DNA from: Marinobacter sediminum
Lineage (GTDB): Bacteria; Pseudomonadota; Gammaproteobacteria; Pseudomonadales; Oleiphilaceae
Reading direction: 5' to 3'
DNA length: 64,000 nt
NCBI RefSeq assembly: GCF_016820575.1
Contig: NZ_JAEMQH010000001.1
Coordinates: forward strand, 186,001-250,000
Positions 35,537 through 44,901 of this stretch are shown in pieces. How positions within the stretch are numbered: position 1 is the stretch's first letter; each line of letters begins with the position of its first letter. The notes under the pieces are model-generated. The model was not told the DNA's origin, searched no databases, and saw only the letters and a program-made list of their open reading frames with translations. Both the position numbers and the translations under genes were made by a program.

Positions 35537-36535
35537 ATGCCCACCCGACCTGACTATTCCCTGCTTGAACTCGCCTCGGTACGCGAGGGCGATTCTGTTG
35601 GCACTACCCTGGCCAACAGTGTCGCTTACGCCCAGCACGCCGAAGCGCTGGGGTTCCAGCGCTTCTGGCTGGCCGAGCACCACAACATGGAGGGCATCAG
35701 CAGCTCCGCCACGTCAGTTCTGATTGGCCATATCGCCGGCAAAACCAACCAGATCCGGGTCGGATCTGGTGGCGTGATGCTGCCGAATCATCCACCGCTG
35801 GTGATTGCTGAACAGTTCGGCACCCTCGAAAGCCTGTATCCGGGGCGCATTGATCTGGGCCTGGGTCGGGCGCCCGGTACTGACCCTGTTACCGCTCGAG
35901 CTTTGCGCCGGGATGGCCTGGGTGCGGAACAATTTCCAGAGGATGTGGCCCGGCTTCAGGAGCTGCTAGGACCGCTGCACCCCGGCCAGGCAGTGAAGGC
36001 CATTCCCGGGGCAGGCACCAAGGTGCCGATCTGGCTCCTGGGCTCAAGCCTTTATAGTGCTCAGCTGGCGGCTATGCGTGGTCTGCCCTATGCCTTCGCC
36101 GGACACTTTGCGCCGCGACTGTATCGCGAGGCCCTGCGTGTCTACCGGGATAACTTCCAGCCCTCTGAGCAACTGGATCGGCCCTACGCCATGCTTGCGG
36201 TTCCAGCCATTCCCGCCGACTCCATGGCGGAAGCCAAGTTCCTGGCGACCACCAGTTACCAGCGCATTCTGTCCCTGTTCCGAGGTCAGCCGCTGTGGAT
36301 GCGTCCGCCAATCGAGTCCATGAACGGGCTCTGGAACGCCGGCGAGAAAGCCAGTGTGCAGGACTTCCTATCGCTGCAAATGATAGGCGATGTCAACGAC
36401 CTGAACCGCCAGCTTGATGAGCTGTTGGCCAGTGTCGAGGTGGACGAGCTGATGTTTACCATCGACATCTACGATCCCGCCCACCGTCGTCGCGCCCTCG
36501 ATATCCTGGCCCAAACTCGGGCCGAATCGCGCTAG
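35537..36535 (+). CDS. LLM-class flavin-dependent oxidoreductase (luciferase-like monooxygenase)
   Basis: 332 residues. The TIM-barrel luciferase-like fold shows [16 protein letters not shown] near residue 35, [20 protein letters not shown] near 75 and [14 protein letters not shown] near 105. These features match the MsnO8-like group 1 of LLM oxidoreductases, which use FMNH2 or F420 to oxidise substrates. Substrate unknown. The stop overlaps the convergent glutathione-peroxidase-like gene by 4 bases. It is divergent from Nmad3, sharing the repeat-containing gap. Confidence 0.92.
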   Translation: MPTRPDYSLLELASVREGDSVGTTLANSVAYAQHAEALGFQRFWLAEHHNMEGISSSATSVLIGHIAGKTNQIRVGSGGVMLPNHPPLVIAEQFGTLESLYPGRIDLGLGRAPGTDPVTARALRRDGLGAEQFPEDVARLQELLGPLHPGQAVKAIPGAGTKVPIWLLGSSLYSAQLAAMRGLPYAFAGHFAPRLYREALRVYRDNFQPSEQLDRPYAMLAVPAIPADSMAEAKFLATTSYQRILSLFRGQPLWMRPPIESMNGLWNAGEKASVQDFLSLQMIGDVNDLNRQLDELLASVEVDELMFTIDIYDPAHRRRALDILAQTRAESR

Positions 36536-37083
36536 AGCACCGACTCGATGGCCCGAATCAACTTCGGGTCAGACGGACCAACCCAGCTTGGGAAGGCCTC
36601 AAGCACCTGACCATTGCGATCGACCAGGTATTTCGAGAAGTTCCACTGAGGTGCGGTACTTTGCTCGTTGATGTGTGCGAACAACGGCGTGGCGCCTGCC
36701 CCGGTCACCGGGCCGGGCGCGATCATGGTGAACTCGACACCAAAATTCTTGTAGCACACCGACGCCGCTTCTTCTTCGCTGGAAGCTTCCTGCCGGAAGT
36801 CGTTGCTGGCAAAGCCAACGACGACAAGCCCCTGATCCCGGTATTGATCGTGAAGCGCCTGCAGGCCCCGGAACTGCCCGGTGTAGCCACAGTGGCTGGC
36901 GGTATTCACCACCAGCATGGGTTTGCCGGCTGCCAGGTCACAAAGATTCACTTCATCGGTGGAATGGAGCTTGCGCAGGTCGTGATCCAGAAAAGCCGGA
37001 CACGCGACCGCTTCTGGCTCTGCAGCCTGGATACCCGGCGCCATCAGGATCATGATGACAAGCCCGAACATTACTCTGATCAT
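36532..37083 (-). CDS. Exported glutathione-peroxidase-like protein
   Basis: 183 residues from ATG 37083 with GAGGGG upstream; the longer frame to 37221 lacks a good start. An N-terminal signal peptide ([20 protein letters not shown]) predicts periplasmic or secreted location, while most bacterial homologues are cytoplasmic. The peroxidatic Cys lies in [11 protein letters not shown] near residue 65. The segment that usually reads CNQF is SNDF here, so the resolving Cys and the catalytic Gln are changed to Ser and Asp. [12 protein letters not shown] is intact. It may reduce lipid hydroperoxides weakly, or differ in function. Confidence 0.88.
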   Translation of the reverse strand: MIRVMFGLVIMILMAPGIQAAEPEAVACPAFLDHDLRKLHSTDEVNLCDLAAGKPMLVVNTASHCGYTGQFRGLQALHDQYRDQGLVVVGFASNDFRQEASSEEEAASVCYKNFGVEFTMIAPGPVTGAGATPLFAHINEQSTAPQWNFSKYLVDRNGQVLEAFPSWVGPSDPKLIRAIESVL

Positions 37084-37219
37084 CGTGTATTCCCCTCGTT
37101 TCCTGCCGATATTACGAACGACACCAGCAAACGGTTCCAACCACGCCTGAAGAAGCTGGACAGGCCCGGCATCTGCCACTAGATTGCCCCTGAACAGCAA
37201 CCGGTCCAGAGTAGGAACC

Positions 37220-37759
37220 ATGACAACGCCCGACCTTCACGTATTTCTATCCCACGGCCTGGAAAGCGGCCCCGGTGGCACCAAGATTCAGGCCATGAAA
37301 GCGGTTGCGGAGAGTTTCTCCGAGGTAACCGCCATTGCTGTTGATCATCGCAGCACCAAAGTTCCGGCGGAGCGGCTCGAGCAGATGGCAGCAGCCATGG
37401 CCGAGGCCGGCGCCGATCCGGCAAGAACAGTGTTAGCGGGATCGAGCATGGGCGGCTGGGTGTGTGCTCAAACCAGCGCCGAATCGCCCGTACTCGGGTG
37501 CTTCCTGCTGGCCCCCGCACTGGCCATGGCCGACTACCCGCAGTCCAGCCCCAAGATTCAGGCCCAACACTGCCAAATCATTCACGGCTGGGACGATGAC
37601 GTGGTGCCGGTCAAACCCGTGCTTGAGCTGGCGCGTGAACAGGCGCTGCCGGCGCTGGTGCTGCCCGATGCCCATCGGCTCGAGAACAGTGTCGATCGGG
37701 TGGTCTCGGAGTTCCGGCTGTTTCTCGAACTTTGCCGCTCCGACCTGAATAAAGCCTAA
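37220..37759 (+). CDS. Small alpha/beta hydrolase (YqiA/UPF0227-like)
   Basis: 179 residues from ATG 37220, with TAGGAACC upstream. The nucleophile elbow is GSSMGGW (Ser near residue 77); a late HGWDDDVVP segment holds the Asp and LPDAHRLEN the His of a catalytic triad. Short length, no lid and no signal suggest a cytosolic esterase like YqiA. Divergent from the peroxidase gene across 136 bases. Substrate not recognisable. Confidence 0.85.
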   Translation: MTTPDLHVFLSHGLESGPGGTKIQAMKAVAESFSEVTAIAVDHRSTKVPAERLEQMAAAMAEAGADPARTVLAGSSMGGWVCAQTSAESPVLGCFLLAPALAMADYPQSSPKIQAQHCQIIHGWDDDVVPVKPVLELAREQALPALVLPDAHRLENSVDRVVSEFRLFLELCRSDLNKA

Positions 37760-37840
37760 TTTCATGCACTTGCAATATCAGTTCAAAAGCATGGCTTGAA
37801 ATTATTGTTTTGGTAGTTTCCTTGCGAAAACGTCGTTGTT

Positions 37841-37868
37841 TTGCCAGTCTTTATTAATGGAATAATAA
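37841..37868 (+). promoter_or_regulatory. Candidate sigma-70 promoter of the ectoine TRAP operon
   Basis: TTGCCA (37841-37846) and TAATAA (37863-37868) are separated by 16 bases in an AT-rich gap, placing a transcript start near 37875 and 25 bases ahead of the teaA start. Osmotic control cannot be read from the sequence. Only weakly supported. Confidence 0.4.
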
Positions 37869-37899
37869 GTTTCAGTCATAAAACGGACGGAGAAAACTG

Positions 37900-38928
37900 A
37901 TGAGCAGGATGAGCAAACTCAAGAAGCTGGCCGGAATTTCAGCGTTCGCTTTTGCGGCCATGACCGCCGCCAACTCGGTCAACGCCGCCAACTGGCGTTA
38001 TGCGCACGAGGAATATGAAGGCGACGTTCAGGACGTGTTCGCGTATAAGTTCAAGGAATATATCGAAAACAACTCCGAGCACACCCTCCAGATCTATCGC
38101 TTCGGCGAACTCGGCGAGTCTGACGACATCATGGAGCAGACCCAGGCTGGCATTCTGAACTTCGTTAACCAGTCCCCCGGTTTCACCGGCGCCCTGATTC
38201 CGGAAGCACAGATCTTCTTCATCCCTTACCTGATGCCCACCGACATGGACACGGTCATCAAATTCTTCCGTGAAAGCGAAGCGATCAACGAAGACTTCCC
38301 CGAGCTGTATGCAGAAAAGGGTCTTGAGCTGCTGAAGATGTACCCGGAAGGCGAGATGGTCGTCACCGTGGACGAGCCGGTAACCAAGCCGGAGGACTTC
38401 AACAACAAGAAGATCCGGGTTATGACCAACCCGCTGCTGTCGGAAACCTACAGCGCCTTTGGCGCCACCCCGACTCCGCTGCCCTGGGGTGAAGTGTACG
38501 GTGCCCTGCAGACCAACATGATTCAAGGTCAGGAAAACCCGATTTTCTGGATCGAATCCGGCGGTCTGTACGAAGTATCCCCGAACCTGGTCTTCACCAG
38601 CCACGGCTGGTTCACCACCGCCATGATGGCGAACCAGGAGTTCTACCTGAACCTCAACGCCCAGGACAAAATGCTGGTGCAGCGCGCAGCCGACTTCGCG
38701 TTCGAAGAAATCATCAAGCACATTGACGGTCTGGCCGACGAAGCACTGGCCAAGATTCAGAAGGCCTCTGACGAAGTTACTGTGACCCGTCTGAACGCCG
38801 AGCAGATCAAGGCATTCAAGGATCGCGCTCCGCAGGTCGAGAAGAAGTACATCGAAATGACCGGCGAAAGCGGCAAAGAGCTGCTGAACCAGTTCAAGGA
38901 AGACCTGAAAGAAGTTCAGAGCAAATAA
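37900..38928 (+). CDS. teaA: Ectoine TRAP transporter binding protein, TeaA-like
   Basis: 342 residues, signal peptide about residues 1-29 (cleavage after VNAAN). The mature start NWRYAHEEYEGDVQDVF and later RFGELGESDDIMEQTQ, TPTPLPWGEVYGALQT and WIESGGLYEVSPNLVFTSHG are nearly identical in kind to Halomonas TeaA, the ectoine- and hydroxyectoine-binding DctP protein. It delivers the solute to the membrane subunits from the periplasm. Followed by DctQ, DctM and UspA genes in the TeaABCD order. This identification is from remembered family sequence; specificity should be confirmed. Confidence 0.9.
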   Translation: MSRMSKLKKLAGISAFAFAAMTAANSVNAANWRYAHEEYEGDVQDVFAYKFKEYIENNSEHTLQIYRFGELGESDDIMEQTQAGILNFVNQSPGFTGALIPEAQIFFIPYLMPTDMDTVIKFFRESEAINEDFPELYAEKGLELLKMYPEGEMVVTVDEPVTKPEDFNNKKIRVMTNPLLSETYSAFGATPTPLPWGEVYGALQTNMIQGQENPIFWIESGGLYEVSPNLVFTSHGWFTTAMMANQEFYLNLNAQDKMLVQRAADFAFEEIIKHIDGLADEALAKIQKASDEVTVTRLNAEQIKAFKDRAPQVEKKYIEMTGESGKELLNQFKEDLKEVQSK

Positions 38929-38957
38929 TCTGACCCGCATCATTCCTGATGCACCAC

Positions 38958-38983
38958 GGCCCGCCGGCGCCAGCCGACGGGCC
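38958..38983 (+). other. Hairpin after teaA, possible attenuator
   Basis: GGCCCGCCGGC (38958-38968) pairs with GCCGACGGGCC (38973-38983), 10 of 11, with a 4-base loop and a TGTCTCTT tail. Its position between the binding-protein and permease genes would let the binding protein be made in excess, as in many such operons. Not a strong terminator. Confidence 0.5.
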
Positions 38984-39051
38984 TGTCTCTTAACCCCGCG
39001 CCGCCGGGGACAGCCTACCGGCCGGGCGCAGCATGTTCTGGAGCAGAACTC

Positions 39052-39645
39052 ATGTCCGAGAACTCCCCGGATCTAGAGGACGATACAGGCAGCTACGAAT
39101 CGGGCCTGCCCGGGTTTCTGGGAACCATCGATGTCTGGATCAGTAAGATTGAAGCGGTAATGCTGGCGGTTGGGGTCATCCTGATGGCCGTTAATACCTG
39201 CGTAAACGTCATTGCACGCTTTGTCTTTGGCGAAGGGCTGTTCTTCTCCGGTGAGATTAACCGGATCCTCATCATCCTGATCACCTTTGCCGGTATCGGC
39301 TACGCCGCACGCCATGGTCGCCACATCCGTATGTCTGCGGTCTACGACGCCTTCCCCGCCAAAGGCCGCAAGGTCCTGATGATCTTTATTGCCCTCTTCA
39401 CCTCCGTGGTGATGTTTTTCCTGTGTTATCACTCATTCGGTTACGTCGAGACTCTCTACAATCGCGGCCGGATCCTGCCCGCGCTCGGTTTCGAAATCTG
39501 GTGGATCTATGTCTGGGCACCCGTCGGCTTTGCCATAACCGGCATTCAGTACTTTCTAACGGCCGTCAAGAACTTGACCAGCAAGGATGTGTATCTCTCA
39601 ACCGGAGTGGTTGATGGCTACAGCGATACCGAATCGGAAGTATGA
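39052..39645 (+). CDS. teaB: TRAP transporter small permease (DctQ type), TeaB-like
   Basis: 197 residues with GGAGCAG upstream. Four membrane helices at about residues 36-56, 64-86, 105-126 and 148-168; the family's GEGLFFSGEINRILIILITFAGIGYAARHG region is present (about 60-90). DctQ subunits couple the binding protein to the large permease in the inner membrane. Next to teaA and the DctM gene 35 bases away, it is TeaB. Length is in the normal range; the N-terminal 25 residues are polar and acidic. Confidence 0.92.
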   Translation: MSENSPDLEDDTGSYESGLPGFLGTIDVWISKIEAVMLAVGVILMAVNTCVNVIARFVFGEGLFFSGEINRILIILITFAGIGYAARHGRHIRMSAVYDAFPAKGRKVLMIFIALFTSVVMFFLCYHSFGYVETLYNRGRILPALGFEIWWIYVWAPVGFAITGIQYFLTAVKNLTSKDVYLSTGVVDGYSDTESEV

Positions 39646-39680
39646 ACCACGCAGCTGATACCAGGTAAGGATAGAAAAAC

Positions 39681-40967
39681 ATGGCAACTACAATGATGTT
39701 GATCATGATCGGGTTGTTGCTGCTCGGCTTCCCGATGATGGTTCCGCTGATCGCCGCCGCGGTGTTCGGCTTTGTAACGATGTTCGATGGCTTTGGCCAG
39801 ATGGGCACCTTTATCCAGCAGATGATGGGGGGAATCCGGCCAGCCTCGCTGATTGCCGTGCCCATGTTCATCCTGGCTGCTGACATCATGACCCGAGGCC
39901 AGTCGGCCGACCGGTTGATCAATATGGTCATGGCCTTCATTGGCCACTTCAAAGGCGGGCTGGCGATCAGCACCGCAACCTCCTGCACGCTGTTTGGTGC
40001 CGTTTCCGGGTCCACCCAGGCTACCGTGGTCGCCGTCGGCTCGCCGCTCCGTCCGAAAATGCTGAAAGCCGGCTACTCAGACCCGTTTACCCTGGCCCTG
40101 ATCATCAACGCCAGTGACATTGCCTTCCTGATCCCGCCCAGCATTGGCATGATCATTTACGGGGTTATCTCGGGAACCTCCATTGCCGAGCTGTTCATCG
40201 CCGGTATCGGGCCGGGCGTCCTGATCCTGTTTATGTTTTCGATCTACTGCCTGATCTACGCCTATAAGAACAACGTGCCCACAGAGGAAAAAGCCTCCTG
40301 GGGCCAACGCGCGGTGTCGGTCCGCGACGCCCTGTGGCCACTGTTTTTCCCGGTGATCATCGTTGGCGGTATCTACGGCGGCATTTTCAGCCCGACCGAG
40401 GCGGCTGCGGTGTGCGTGCTCTACGCCTTCCTGCTGGAATTCGTAGTGTTCCGCGAGCTGAAACTGGCGGATATCTACCGCATTGCCAAGTCCACCGGCC
40501 TGATCACCGCCGTGGTGTTCATCCTGGTCGCCGTGGGCAATGGCTTTTCGTGGATTATCTCGTTTGCCCAGATCCCGCAAGCCATTCTGGAAGCCGTTGG
40601 CGTTAACGAGGCTGGTCCGGTCGGCGTGTTGGTCGCAATCTGCGTGGCGTTCTTCATCGCCTGCATGTTCGTCGATCCGATCGTGGTCATCCTGGTACTG
40701 ACGCCAATCTTTGCGCCGGCCATACAATCCACGGGACTGGATCCGGTTCTGGTAGGCGTGCTCATTACTCTGCAGGTGGCTATCGGCTCGGCGACGCCGC
40801 CGTTTGGCTGTGACATATTCACCGCCATCGCCATCTTCAAGCGGCCTTATCTAGAGGTGATCCGGGGTACGCCGCCGTTCATCTTCATCCTGGTGGCAGC
40901 CGCCGGGTTGATCATCGCGTTCCCGGATATTGCCCTGTTCCTGCGTGACGTTGCCTTCAGGGACTAA
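39681..40967 (+). CDS. teaC: TRAP transporter large permease (DctM type), TeaC-like
   Basis: 428 residues with about 12 membrane helices. Family motifs include [28 protein letters not shown] (about residues 95-120) and [19 protein letters not shown] (about 152-170), and a [13 protein letters not shown] segment near 332. It uses the sodium gradient to import the solute carried by TeaA. AAGG lies before ATG 39681. It completes the three-gene TRAP set and is followed 34 bases later by the UspA gene, as in TeaABCD. Confidence 0.95.
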   Translation: MATTMMLIMIGLLLLGFPMMVPLIAAAVFGFVTMFDGFGQMGTFIQQMMGGIRPASLIAVPMFILAADIMTRGQSADRLINMVMAFIGHFKGGLAISTATSCTLFGAVSGSTQATVVAVGSPLRPKMLKAGYSDPFTLALIINASDIAFLIPPSIGMIIYGVISGTSIAELFIAGIGPGVLILFMFSIYCLIYAYKNNVPTEEKASWGQRAVSVRDALWPLFFPVIIVGGIYGGIFSPTEAAAVCVLYAFLLEFVVFRELKLADIYRIAKSTGLITAVVFILVAVGNGFSWIISFAQIPQAILEAVGVNEAGPVGVLVAICVAFFIACMFVDPIVVILVLTPIFAPAIQSTGLDPVLVGVLITLQVAIGSATPPFGCDIFTAIAIFKRPYLEVIRGTPPFIFILVAAAGLIIAFPDIALFLRDVAFRD

Positions 40968-41001
40968 CCCGCAACCGGCCCTGAGGCTTAAGGAGAGAAC
41001 C

Positions 41002-41442
41002 ATGTTCAAAAGGATCCTGGTCGCTGTTGATGGCTCCAAGACATCCCTCAAGGCCATGGACAAGGCCATTGAACTGCAGCAGCTAACCGATGCCGAGATC
41101 TATCTGCTGTGCGTGTACAAGCACCATAGCCTGTTCGAGGCTTCACTATCGATTGGCAGGCCTCCTGGCATGGATATCCCGGACAAGGTGCTCTCGGAAT
41201 ACGCCAAAGAGGTGGTCAACCACGCCAAAGATCTGGCAAAGTCGCACGGCGCCACCAAGGTACGCGGCTTTGTCAAAGGCGGCCGGCCGTCAAAAGTGAT
41301 CATAAAGTTCGCTCAGGACAAGGAAGCCGACCTGATCGTTGTGGGTACCAAGGGTACTCACAGCGACAAAGACGGCATCCTGCTCGGCAGCGTCTCCCAT
41401 CGGGTGGCGTCCAACGCCAAGTGCCCTGTGCTTGTGGTCTGA
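41002..41442 (+). CDS. teaD: Universal stress protein, TeaD-like regulator of ectoine uptake
   Basis: 146 residues from ATG 41002 with AAGGAGAG upstream. UspA fold: [21 protein letters not shown] at the start and the ATP-binding [32 protein letters not shown] tail (partly quoted: residues about 118-146) matching the G-2X-G-9X-G(S/T) type. TeaD of Halomonas binds ATP and modulates TeaABC activity. Same order and strand here supports that role by inference. Confidence 0.88.
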   Translation: MFKRILVAVDGSKTSLKAMDKAIELQQLTDAEIYLLCVYKHHSLFEASLSIGRPPGMDIPDKVLSEYAKEVVNHAKDLAKSHGATKVRGFVKGGRPSKVIIKFAQDKEADLIVVGTKGTHSDKDGILLGSVSHRVASNAKCPVLVV

Positions 41443-41451
41443 CTCGTATTC

Positions 41452-43725
41452 CTAGGCGACCTGGCCTCCGTGGATCCAGACCCGATTACGCCCTTCTTCC
41501 TTGGCCTGGTATAGCGCCTGGTCAGCGAGACTGAGCAGCTGGTGCGGCTCGCTATCAGCCTCCGGCCAACTGGCCACGCCCACCGACACCGTCACCGGGC
41601 CAAGATTCCGGCCCTCGAAAACCACATCAACCTTAGCCACAGCATCGCACAGGCTCTGCGCCCGCTCCCGACCATCATCGGTCAGCGCCCCCGGCAGAAT
41701 CACCACAAACTCTTCGCCGCCAAAACGGCACACAATGTCGCTTTCCCTGAACTGGTTCAGCAACACAGAGGCAACGGATTGCAGTGCCCGGTCACCCGCT
41801 TCGTGCCCGTGGGTGTCGTTGAAGACTTTGAAATGGTCGATATCAACGACCAACAAGGACAGCGGGGTGCGGCCGCGCTGAGCCACGGCACACTGGTGCT
41901 GATAAAGCTGATCGAAGTAGCGCCGGTTTTTCAGACCCGTTAACGCGTCTTCGTAGGAAAACTTTTGCAGTTCCTCACGCAGGGAAATACTGGACAGGGT
42001 GATTCCGATTCGCTGAATAGCCTGGTTCAGGGCCGCAAACAGCCGGGCCACGCCGTATTCGCTCTCGGCGGAATCGAATAGACCTTCACTCTCCAGCAAC
42101 AACACGCTATCGGTCACCAAGCCATCGCTGGCCGATTCCACGTTAATCCAGAAACACAGCAGGTCTGTTTTCGCCCGACGCCGGGCTGAAGCTGACGCCT
42201 CGAGCGAGGCAGGCGCCACTTCCGAGGGCCGGGGCAGCCCTTCGCTGGTATCCAGCTGGAGCGGCATGGCCGGATGCTCGCCTTCCAGCCCCCATTGCAT
42301 GAGCCGCTCATAAGCCGCATTGGGTGTGCGCCGATATAGGGCACCGCGCAGGGGGCTGCACAGGTCGGGCATACTGCTCGCCAGCACAGCGTAGGCCTGG
42401 CCCAAGTTCAGACAGTCCTGCAACTGGCTGATCATATCGCCGAGCACTCGGTTTTTCTCGTTTTCAAAGGTCAGTAGCCGCACCCGCGCCTGCTCACGGA
42501 GGGCCAATGATTCTGCCCGTGCGGTGCGCTCCGCCACCTTCTGCTCCAGTGAGATCGCCAACTGGGTCAGCGCCTTTTGAGTGCGTGCGTAATGCCACAG
42601 GGCAATCACCACCACAGCCAGCAGGAACACCAGGATGCCCCAGCTGACGGGCACCCGGGTCCAGGGCAAGACACCATGAGCCACCGCCATATCCGCAACC
42701 AGTAACGCACAGAAGACACCATACGTCAGTAGCAAAACTCGCTGCTCGCGCAGAAGGTGACGGAACCGGCTCACAGCCACCGTGGCCAGCAAGGTCACCG
42801 TTATCAGGAACAAGGCATCAAACACAGGAAATGTCGACGACAAGTCGACTAGCCCAGACAACGAAAACCCGATTGCGCCCACCAGGTATACCAGATGCAG
42901 CTTCCAGATCCGGTTGATGAGCCAGGGCCGGTGGTCTGACAGCCAGTGCTCCAGCATCAGCGCCAGCGCAACCGGCAGCATGTAGTAGGAGCCGGCCGCT
43001 AAATAATCCCACAGCAGAGGCTGGTAAATGATCAGCAGGCTGGCCTGGCTTTCGGCCACCAGCATCAGGCCGGAGGACATGGCAAACAAGGCAATGCAGA
43101 CAAAAGTCTTTTTTTCCGTTTGCAGCAAAGAAAAAATCAGCGTCAAGACCGCAATCAGTGCGGCAAAGCCCGCCACGATCAATGCCTTCAGGGAGTTTTT
43201 CAGGATATACAGCACCAGATCGGTGTAATCCATGATCGCGACTTCACCCCACAAGCCAATGTCGGTGTAGTCCGAAAACACCCGGAAGTAGATCGGCTCG
43301 TTTGAGTAGTTGTCAGGAAGCGGTATGGCGTGCCAGGGCCAGCCCTCGAACGAGCCTCGACCGTCACTATGAAACGTGCCGTACTGGTAGATTTTTTCAT
43401 CGCCCAGATAAACCTGAAAGATGATGTCGACACTGAATATGTAGAGCACGGGTTCCTGCCACTCGCCGGAGGGCAGCGTCACCCGGTACCAGACATGCTC
43501 CTGTCCATTGCGACCCGGTGGATTAGAGGGAAAGCCGATACTTTGCCACTCACCCGGGGCGTCCTGTTGAACCCAGTCGGGGGTGCCATCGGCGTCAAAG
43601 GTTGAATCCCCCCAACGATATTCCCAACCCTCGGCCACCGGCTGAGATGCAGCCGTGACTATGCCGGGCAGCATCAGAGCCAGCAAAAGAAGAATGATCA
43701 GGTGCAGAGAACGGGCCACAGGCAT
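41452..43725 (-). CDS. 7TM diguanylate cyclase (7TMR-DISM plus GGDEF)
   Basis: 757 residues from ATG 43725 after a signal-like first segment. A periplasmic domain of about 170 residues with WYRVTLP and DNYSNEPIYFRVFSDY looks like a 7TMR-DISM extracellular module, followed by seven membrane helices (about 180-400), a linker coiled coil, and a C-terminal GGDEF domain with FGGEEF and an RESD I-site five residues before it. It makes c-di-GMP at the membrane in response to an unknown ligand. Stands alone, 10 bases from teaD on the other strand, and before the polyamine operon terminator. Confidence 0.9.
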   Translation of the reverse strand: MPVARSLHLIILLLLALMLPGIVTAASQPVAEGWEYRWGDSTFDADGTPDWVQQDAPGEWQSIGFPSNPPGRNGQEHVWYRVTLPSGEWQEPVLYIFSVDIIFQVYLGDEKIYQYGTFHSDGRGSFEGWPWHAIPLPDNYSNEPIYFRVFSDYTDIGLWGEVAIMDYTDLVLYILKNSLKALIVAGFAALIAVLTLIFSLLQTEKKTFVCIALFAMSSGLMLVAESQASLLIIYQPLLWDYLAAGSYYMLPVALALMLEHWLSDHRPWLINRIWKLHLVYLVGAIGFSLSGLVDLSSTFPVFDALFLITVTLLATVAVSRFRHLLREQRVLLLTYGVFCALLVADMAVAHGVLPWTRVPVSWGILVFLLAVVVIALWHYARTQKALTQLAISLEQKVAERTARAESLALREQARVRLLTFENEKNRVLGDMISQLQDCLNLGQAYAVLASSMPDLCSPLRGALYRRTPNAAYERLMQWGLEGEHPAMPLQLDTSEGLPRPSEVAPASLEASASARRRAKTDLLCFWINVESASDGLVTDSVLLLESEGLFDSAESEYGVARLFAALNQAIQRIGITLSSISLREELQKFSYEDALTGLKNRRYFDQLYQHQCAVAQRGRTPLSLLVVDIDHFKVFNDTHGHEAGDRALQSVASVLLNQFRESDIVCRFGGEEFVVILPGALTDDGRERAQSLCDAVAKVDVVFEGRNLGPVTVSVGVASWPEADSEPHQLLSLADQALYQAKEEGRNRVWIHGGQVA

Positions 43726-43802
43726 CTGGTTTGGGGACCTGAACTGGCTAAAAATCAAACATCAACTATAGATCAATACAACACATATCGGCCCCATCGC
43801 CA

Positions 43803-43828
43803 ATAAAAAAAGGAGGCCTAAGCCTCCC
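43803..43828 (-). terminator. Terminator of the polyamine transport operon
   Basis: GGAGGC (43812-43817) pairs with GCCTCC (43822-43827) over CTAA; on the minus strand a T run follows (complement of AATAAAAAAA). It lies 33 bases after the potF stop, so it ends the PotGHIF-type operon. Confidence 0.85.
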
Positions 43829-43860
43829 TTTCAAGTGCACGTCCTTAACCAAGACCGGAT

Positions 43861-44901
43861 TTAGCGCCCGGATTTCAGCATTTCCCAGTACTTGGCATAG
43901 ATCTGCAGGGCGTCATCACCGATGTCGGTCTGGAACTCAGCATTCAGCATATCCTGCGCGGTCGGATAACTCGCTCGGTTGTTCGCCACCTCGTCGTCCA
44001 GCACCTCGCGAGCCGCCAGATTTGGTGTCGCGTAACCGATTTCTTCACTGATCAGGGCGGAAATTTCCGGCCGCAGCACGAAGCTGATGAACTGGTGTGC
44101 AGCTTCCGGGTTCTTGGCGTTCTTCGGAATCACGAAACTGTCGAGCCAGGCGATGATGCCTTCCTGCGGGTAAACATACTCCAGTGACGGCATGGTGTCC
44201 TTGCCCATCACCGCTTCGCCGTTCCAGATCATGCCGACGTCGGTTTCGCCTTCAAGGTAAGGCATGCGCGGCGCATCAGAATTGAAGGTGCGCACCGATG
44301 GCATCAACTCGGTCAGCTTTTCGTATGCGGCTTCAATCTCCTCCGGATTGGTGCTGTTGCCGGAGTAACCCAGCACCCGCAGGCCCACATGGAAGACTTC
44401 GCGCATGTCGTTGGTCAGCATGACCTTGCCCTCAAAGCGCTCATCCCACAGGTCTTCCCAGGCGGTCACCGGCTCGCCCTCAATGTCGGAGGTGTCCACG
44501 GCCAACCCGGTAGTGCCCCAAAGGTAAGGCACGCTGTACTGGTTGCCAGGGTCGATATCCAGATTCACCAACTCCGGATCCAGGTTATCAAAGCCTTCGA
44601 TCTTGCTGCGATCGATGGGCATCAACAATTCTTCCTGACGCATCTTGCTGACGTAATAGGTCGATGGGATCGCCAGATCGTAGGCCGCGCTGTCGTCCAG
44701 CAACTTCAACCGGGCGTACATGGCTTCGTTGCTGTCGTAGGTGGTGTAGACCACCTGAATGCCCGTTTCTTCCTGGAACCGGTTGAGTACTTCCTGAGGC
44801 ATGTACTCAGACCAGTTGTACAGGTTGAGGACCTTGGGCTCCTCGGAACTGCAGCCTGTCAGACTTACCGCCAGCAGGCCGGCCAGTGCCAGTTTCTTCA
44901 T
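43861..44901 (-). CDS. Polyamine ABC transporter binding lipoprotein, PotF/PotD-like
   Basis: 346 residues from ATG 44901. A lipoprotein signal with LTGCSS (Cys near residue 17) anchors it outside the inner membrane. YNWSEYMPQEVLNRFQEETG near residue 26 is the PotD/PotF start signature; later LWGTTGLAVD and EEIGYATPN follow the fold. It binds putrescine or spermidine in the periplasm. Last gene of the operon, with ATGA overlap to the permease gene. Ligand specificity cannot be read. Confidence 0.93.
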   Translation of the reverse strand: MKKLALAGLLAVSLTGCSSEEPKVLNLYNWSEYMPQEVLNRFQEETGIQVVYTTYDSNEAMYARLKLLDDSAAYDLAIPSTYYVSKMRQEELLMPIDRSKIEGFDNLDPELVNLDIDPGNQYSVPYLWGTTGLAVDTSDIEGEPVTAWEDLWDERFEGKVMLTNDMREVFHVGLRVLGYSGNSTNPEEIEAAYEKLTELMPSVRTFNSDAPRMPYLEGETDVGMIWNGEAVMGKDTMPSLEYVYPQEGIIAWLDSFVIPKNAKNPEAAHQFISFVLRPEISALISEEIGYATPNLAAREVLDDEVANNRASYPTAQDMLNAEFQTDIGDDALQIYAKYWEMLKSGR

